DNA of 13,305 bases from Betaproteobacteria bacterium (GTDB lineage: Bacteria; Pseudomonadota; Gammaproteobacteria; Burkholderiales; Rhodocyclaceae): NCBI GenBank assembly GCA_016880375.1, contig JAEHDO010000176.1:1-13305 (forward strand), read 5' to 3'. The notes below the pieces were generated by a model. The model worked only from the letters and a program-made list of their open reading frames with translations, made no database searches and had not been told where the DNA came from. This document shows positions 8,098 to 13,305 of this stretch, piece by piece (the stretch's first letter is position 1; each line of letters opens with the position of its first letter). The translations under genes were made by a program, and so were the position numbers.

Positions 8098-8349
8098 TTA
8101 TAAGAGCTTGTGCTCGACGAGTTTTCGCCGCAGCGTGTTGCGATTGATGCCGAGCATATCCGCTGCGACGGTCTGGTTGCCGTCGGCTTCGCGCATGACG
8201 ACCTCCAGCATCGGCCGTTCGACGTTGCGCAGAACCATTTCATAGATTGCGCAGGGTTTTTCGCCGTCGAGGTCCTTGTAGTAGCGATCTAGCGCGCGCC
8301 TGACGCACTCGGCGATTTCGCTGCGGCCGGCAGGGCTGGTGCGGGTCAT
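8098..8349 (-). CDS. fis: Fis family nucleoid-associated DNA-binding protein
   Basis: Fis bends DNA and regulates growth-linked transcription, site-specific recombination and rRNA promoters, acting as a homodimer on the nucleoid. The 83-aa protein is short compared with the 98-aa enteric Fis but normal, as I recall, for beta-proteobacteria, which lack the full N-terminal beta-hairpin arm. The C-terminal helix-turn-helix is unmistakable (about residues 54-80: [20 protein letters not shown], then RKL), close to the enteric [21 protein letters not shown]. The dimer helices (RPMLEVVM region) precede it. Its ATG overlaps the dusB stop by 4 nt (ATGA), the same dusB-fis arrangement as in enterics, so expression probably depends on the promoter upstream of dusB. 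Confidence 0.95.
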   Translation of the reverse strand: MTRTSPAGRSEIAECVRRALDRYYKDLDGEKPCAIYEMVLRNVERPMLEVVMREADGNQTVAADMLGINRNTLRRKLVEHKLL

Positions 8350-9353
8350 GCTGCGAGTTCCTCGATAGTGTAGAGACGGTCGTTCTGCGCAGCGAGGCCG
8401 AGGAAGAATGCGTCAACCGCGGCAAGTTGGGCGTCGATCGTCGGCAATTGGTTCATGGCGTGGCGAAAGTGGGCTGAACCCACGAGCCCCTTGGTATACC
8501 AGGAGATGTGCTTGCGGGCGACGCACACGCCGGTCTCGGCCCCGTAGAAATCGTAGAGCTCGGCCAGGTGGCCGCGCAGCAACTGGTGGATCTCATCGAC
8601 GCGCGGCGCCGGAAGCCTTTCGCCGGTGGCGAGAAAGTGCTCGATCTCGCGGAAAATCCACGGCCGGCCCTGGGCGGCGCGGCCGACCATGACGGCATCC
8701 GCGCCGGTGGCGTCGAGCACCCGCTTCGCCTTTTCCGGCGAGGTGATGTCGCCATTGGCGATGACGGGGATGCGCGCTTCCGCCTTCACCGCGGCGATGG
8801 TTTCGTACTCGGCATCGCCGGTGTAGCCGCAGGCGCGCGTGCGGCCGTGGATGGCGAGCGCACGGACGCCGGCGCGTTCTGCGACTTTCAGGATCGACAG
8901 CGCGTTCCTGTGCGATTTGTCCCAGCCGGTGCGGATCTTCAGCGTCACCGGGACGGATACGGCCTGCACCACGGCATCGAGGATGCGCTCGACGAGCGCC
9001 TCGTTCTGCAGCAGCGCCGAGCCGGCCATGACGTTGCAGACCTTCTTTGCCGGGCAGCCCATGTTGATGTCGATGATCTGCGCGCCCTGGTCGACGTTGT
9101 AGCGGGCGGCCTGCGCCATCATGACCGGGTCGGCGCCGGCGATCTGCACCGAGACCGGCTGCACTTCGCCCTCGTGGTTGGCGCGGCGCTTCGTCTTGGC
9201 GCTGCCGTAGAGCAGCGAATTGGAAGTGACCATTTCCGACACGGCGAGGCCGGCACCCATGCGCTTGCACAACTGGCGGAAAGGGCGGTCGGTGACCCCG
9301 GCCATGGGCGCGACGAACAGGTTATTGCGTAGCGTATAGCCGGCAAATTGCAT
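8346..9353 (-). CDS. dusB: tRNA-dihydrouridine synthase B
   Basis: DusB reduces specific uridines in the tRNA D-loop using FMN and NADPH. The 335-aa protein is of usual length. Visible signatures are APMAGVTDRPFR (15-26) for FMN binding, the DINMGCPAKK block with catalytic Cys100, KIRTGW (139-144), the active-site IHGRTR (168-173), ANGDI (199-203), and VMVGRAAQGRPWIF (221-234) at the flavin phosphate site. A small helical domain follows. The start ATG 9353 begins MQFAGYTLRNNLFVAPM, which fits homologues. It is the first gene of a probable dusB-fis-purH-purD-hemF unit, although cotranscription from ubiH across the 110-bp gap is also possible. Confidence 0.96.
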   Translation of the reverse strand: MQFAGYTLRNNLFVAPMAGVTDRPFRQLCKRMGAGLAVSEMVTSNSLLYGSAKTKRRANHEGEVQPVSVQIAGADPVMMAQAARYNVDQGAQIIDINMGCPAKKVCNVMAGSALLQNEALVERILDAVVQAVSVPVTLKIRTGWDKSHRNALSILKVAERAGVRALAIHGRTRACGYTGDAEYETIAAVKAEARIPVIANGDITSPEKAKRVLDATGADAVMVGRAAQGRPWIFREIEHFLATGERLPAPRVDEIHQLLRGHLAELYDFYGAETGVCVARKHISWYTKGLVGSAHFRHAMNQLPTIDAQLAAVDAFFLGLAAQNDRLYTIEELAA

Positions 9354-9388
9354 CGGGCGCTCTGCGTTCGGGGGTCTTGGGAAGGCGC

Positions 9389-9405
9389 GAATTGTAACCC
9401 AATTC
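9389..9405 (-). promoter_or_regulatory. Candidate dusB promoter -10 with overlapping palindrome
   Basis: On the minus strand TACAAT (9396-9391) resembles a -10 box 37 nt before the dusB ATG. It lies within the palindrome GAATTG-5 nt-CAATTC (9389-9394 and 9400-9405), which could be an operator. The nearest -35-like hexamer, TTGATG (9423-9418), is 21 bp away, which is too far for a standard promoter, so activator dependence or a different start is possible. The remainder of the 110-bp gap holds a run of seven T (9447-9453) and no convincing terminator. Confidence 0.4.
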
Positions 9406-9463
9406 CCAGCCCGTCTGCATCAACTGTCCTGAAGGTCCACTGCGGGTTTTTTTATTGCGGCCA

Positions 9464-10600
9464 TTACCAACCGCGGGCGCCGTAGATCATGCGCCGCGCA
9501 AGGAATCGACGTGCTGCCGGCATCAGGTCGAGCGCCAACAGGGCGGCGCCGCGCGCATGCCCCGCCAATGCTTCCCGTATTCCGAACAGTCGGACCAGTC
9601 CGTCGGTGAATCCGATGGCGCTGCGCCGGTCAAGCCGCCGCGCCGCAGCATGGCGGGCGAGCAGTAATGCGCTGCCGCAATCGGAAGCCCCCTCTCGCAA
9701 CAACCGGGCCAATTGTGCAACATCGCGCAGGGCGAGATTGAATCCCTGACCGGCCACCGGGTGCAGCGTCTGCGCGGCGTTGCCCAGCCAGACGGCGCGG
9801 TTGCCCACGGGCGACTCGCGAAAGCGCAGGCCAAGCGGGAAGGCCGATCGTTCGCCGACGTCGGTGAAGTCGAACCGGCCGGAGAAAATGTCGTGCAAAC
9901 GCGACAGGAACCCCTGCTCATCAAGCGCCAGCAGGCTGGCGCAGATGTCGCCGGGCACGGTCCACACCAGCGCGAAGCCATTGTCCCGCGGCAGAAGCGC
10001 GACAGGACCGGTTGCCAGGAAGCGCTCGTAGGCGACATTGCCGGATGGCTGGCGCGTCTGCAGCGTGGCGACGATGGCTTGTTGACCGTAATCACGGCGG
10101 ACGGATTCATTCACCCCGCTCACGGTGCCTTCCGCCCAGGCGATCAATTGTGCTTCGCGAGCCGATTCGCCCCGCTGTTCGGCGATGCGCAGCAGGGCAC
10201 GGTCGGCTCGGGTGTCGGCACCGAGGACGCGGGTTTCATGGAGGACGGTCACCTTGGCATCGGCGCAGGCCTGCGCCAGTGCCGCGCCCAGCTTGCCCGC
10301 CTCGGCAACGTAGCCGAGTGCCGGCACGCCGGCGTCGCGCGCCCGGATCAGGGTTCTCCCGAGCCTGCCTTGCTGGGAGACATGAATGGCGGCAATCGGC
10401 GTAGCGACGAGGGAGCGCCATGCGCCCACGCGTTCGAGAATCTGCCGTGAGCCATGCGAGAGGGCCAGTACGCGGCGGTCGGCGCGCAGCGCGCCGTCGG
10501 GCCTTGCGTCGAGCACAGCGCAGCCGATGCCGGCCTGCTGCAGGTGCAGCGCCAGCGCAAGCCCGACCGGACCGCCGCCGACGATGGCGACGGGAAGCAT
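9464..10600 (-). CDS. ubiH: UbiH-type FAD-dependent ubiquinone biosynthesis hydroxylase
   Basis: The protein belongs to the UbiH/UbiF/VisC/COQ6 family of flavin monooxygenases that hydroxylate the ring of ubiquinone intermediates, peripherally at the membrane. The 378-aa length fits. The N-terminal dinucleotide-binding motif is AIVGGGPVGLALAL (5-18). The C-terminal FAD block GNAAQTLHPVAGQGFNLAL (273-291) has the UbiH form GNAAQ rather than the GDAAH of relatives, which supports ubiH. The central Asp-Gly motif reads AEG (156-158), with Glu157 in place of Asp. Position on the ring (C4 versus C6 or C5) cannot be fixed from sequence alone. Its ATG shares one base with the pepP stop (TGATG), so the two are probably coupled. 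Confidence 0.9.
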   Translation of the reverse strand: MLPVAIVGGGPVGLALALHLQQAGIGCAVLDARPDGALRADRRVLALSHGSRQILERVGAWRSLVATPIAAIHVSQQGRLGRTLIRARDAGVPALGYVAEAGKLGAALAQACADAKVTVLHETRVLGADTRADRALLRIAEQRGESAREAQLIAWAEGTVSGVNESVRRDYGQQAIVATLQTRQPSGNVAYERFLATGPVALLPRDNGFALVWTVPGDICASLLALDEQGFLSRLHDIFSGRFDFTDVGERSAFPLGLRFRESPVGNRAVWLGNAAQTLHPVAGQGFNLALRDVAQLARLLREGASDCGSALLLARHAAARRLDRRSAIGFTDGLVRLFGIREALAGHARGAALLALDLMPAARRFLARRMIYGARGW

Positions 10601-11901
10601 CAGTCCTGCGCCATCAGCGATTCGATCTCGCTGATCGTCCTGGGTGCAGCGTCAGTGAGGATTTCGCAGCCGCCGACGGTGACGAGCGCGTTGTCCTCGA
10701 TGCGCACGCCGATGTCCCGCAGGGCACGCGGCACGTCGTCCGCCGCGCGGATGTAGCAGCCCGGCTCGACGGTGAGCGTCATGCCGGCCTGCAGCGGGCG
10801 CCACTGGCCGTCGACCTTGTATTCGCCGGCATCGTGCACGTCCATGCCGAGCCAGTGGCCGGTGCGGTGCATGTAGAAGCGGCGATAGGCGCCGGACTCG
10901 ATGACGCCGTCCAGGCTTCCCGTGAGCAGCTTCAGGTCGAGCATGCCCTGCGCCAGCACGCGCACGGCCGCTTCGTGTGGCGCATCCCAGGCCTTTCCGG
11001 GGGCGATCTGAGCGATCGCCGCCTGCTGGGCGGCGAGCACGAGCTGGTAGACGTCGCGCTGGGCCGATGAGAATTTACCGTTCACCGGAAACGTGCGCGT
11101 GATGTCCGCAGCGTAGGAGTCGACTTCGCAGCCGGCGTCGATCAGCAGCAGGTCGCCGTCCCGCAGCGGCTGACTATTGCCGACGTAGTGCAGGATGCAG
11201 GCATTGGCGCCGCCGGCGACGATGGGCGAGTAGGCCGGCGCCTGCGCGCCGCAGCGGCGGAACTCGTGCGCCAGCTCCGCCTCGATTTCGTATTCGAAGC
11301 GGCCGGGGGCGGCGCCGCGCATGGCGCGGCGGTGCGCTGCCGCGGAGATGTCGGCGGCGCGGCGCATGTCGGCGATTTCGTGCGCATCCTTGACGAGGCG
11401 CATCTCGTCGAGCTCGACGCGCACATCGCGGATTTCCGCCGGCGCATGGGCGCCGTTGCGCACGTTGGCGCGCACGCGGTTGAGCGCGGCGACGAGGCGG
11501 TCGTCCCAGTCCGCGTCGTGTCCCATCGAATAGTGCAGCACGGCCTGGCCGGCGAGCAGCTCGGCGAGCTTCTCGTCGAGGCTGGCGATCGGGTAGGCGG
11601 CGTCGAAGCGGAACGCCGCGCGCGCCGCCTCCGGGCCATGGCGGAAGCCGTCCCAGACTTCCTTGTCGGGATCCTTCTCGCGACAGAAGAGCAGCGCGCG
11701 CGGCTCGTCTCCGGCAACCAGCACGACGCAGGCTTCCGGCTCGGGGAAGCCGGACAGGTAATAGAAGTAGCTGTCGTGGCGATAGGGATAGTGCGAGTCG
11801 CGGTTGCGCACGCGCTCGGGCGCGGTGGGTATCACCGCGATGCCGCGGCCCATCGCCTTGAGAAGGCGCGTGCGGCGGTCGACGAAGGCTTGAATGTCCA
11901 C
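10600..11901 (-). CDS. pepP: Xaa-Pro aminopeptidase (aminopeptidase P)
   Basis: PepP is a cytosolic dimetal exopeptidase that removes the N-terminal residue before proline. The protein is 433 aa from the GTG at 11901. An N-terminal domain with HYPYRHDSYFYYLSGFPEP (37-55) is followed by the pita-bread catalytic domain. All five expected metal ligands are visible: Asp255 (LLIDAG), Asp266 (ADITRT), His349 (GHWLGMDVHD), Glu379 (TVEPGCY) and Glu402 (RIEDN). The start is uncertain: GTG 11901 gives the family-like MDIQAFVDRR, while an in-frame TTG at 11907 adds two residues, and neither has a clear ribosome binding site. pepP beside ubiH is a familiar proteobacterial pairing. Confidence 0.95.
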   Translation of the reverse strand: MDIQAFVDRRTRLLKAMGRGIAVIPTAPERVRNRDSHYPYRHDSYFYYLSGFPEPEACVVLVAGDEPRALLFCREKDPDKEVWDGFRHGPEAARAAFRFDAAYPIASLDEKLAELLAGQAVLHYSMGHDADWDDRLVAALNRVRANVRNGAHAPAEIRDVRVELDEMRLVKDAHEIADMRRAADISAAAHRRAMRGAAPGRFEYEIEAELAHEFRRCGAQAPAYSPIVAGGANACILHYVGNSQPLRDGDLLLIDAGCEVDSYAADITRTFPVNGKFSSAQRDVYQLVLAAQQAAIAQIAPGKAWDAPHEAAVRVLAQGMLDLKLLTGSLDGVIESGAYRRFYMHRTGHWLGMDVHDAGEYKVDGQWRPLQAGMTLTVEPGCYIRAADDVPRALRDIGVRIEDNALVTVGGCEILTDAAPRTISEIESLMAQD

Positions 11902-11930
11902 GGGCAAAACCGGTCTTTGAGGTTGAAACG

Positions 11931-11936
11931 ATTATA
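11931..11936 (-). promoter_or_regulatory. pepP-ubiH promoter, perfect TATAAT -10 box
   Basis: On the minus strand TATAAT (11936-11931) lies about 30 nt before the pepP start, predicting transcription from near 11924. The -35 position falls inside the palindrome at 11937-11970 and has no TTGACA-like hexamer. Activity may therefore depend on a protein bound at the palindrome. Confidence 0.5.

Positions 11937-13305
<1,369 letters not shown>

Noticed and set aside
8037..8243. In-frame extension of purH by 69 codons
   Set aside because: It overlaps fis and the repeat gap, and the residues are unlike PurH; the conserved protein begins at MKITQALIS from ATG 8036.
9441..9460. T-run after GC-rich bases (seven T at 9447-9453) as a plus-strand intrinsic terminator
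   Set aside because: No plus-strand gene ends here and no stable stem directly precedes the run; on the minus strand it is an A-run.

Overview
The window is a GC-rich (roughly two thirds G+C by eye), densely packed bacterial chromosome segment. Its gene content and order suggest a betaproteobacterium, most likely Rhodocyclales-like. The markers are the hemC-hemD-hemX-hemY cluster, the pair dusB-fis with a short Fis of 83 aa, purH following fis, and amgK-murU next to pepP-ubiH. This placement is inferred from protein character and gene order, not from a database search.

Left part (about 35-4248, + strand): an extended -10 promoter precedes hemC (porphobilinogen deaminase), hemD (uroporphyrinogen-III synthase), hemX and hemY (membrane-anchored proteins that accompany tetrapyrrole synthesis). 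Gene joints are very tight except hemX/hemY, which is split by a 151-bp palindrome-rich insert flanked by an 8-bp direct repeat. The hemD/hemX joint carries an 11-bp tandem duplication.

Right part (13305 down to 4261, - strand): nine co-directional genes in transcription order. They are amgK (5' end outside the window) and murU for peptidoglycan sugar recycling; pepP (Xaa-Pro aminopeptidase) and ubiH (ubiquinone hydroxylase); dusB (tRNA dihydrouridine synthase) and fis (nucleoid protein); purH and purD (purine synthesis); and hemF (aerobic coproporphyrinogen oxidase). hemF meets hemY tail to tail with 12 bp between the stop codons, so two heme transcription units converge. Likely promoters lie before pepP and before dusB. 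Several joints are coupled by ATGA or TGATG overlaps.

The proteins are recognisable housekeeping enzymes, mostly full length with intact key residues. I see no transposase, phage, CRISPR, tRNA, rRNA, defence or other novel system. The unusual material is in the small gaps: the insert between hemX and hemY, a folded heptad-repeat element between fis and purH, a perfect 12-bp-arm palindrome between murU and pepP, a small palindrome on the dusB promoter, and the hemD/hemX duplication. No gene-free stretch exceeds 300 bases.
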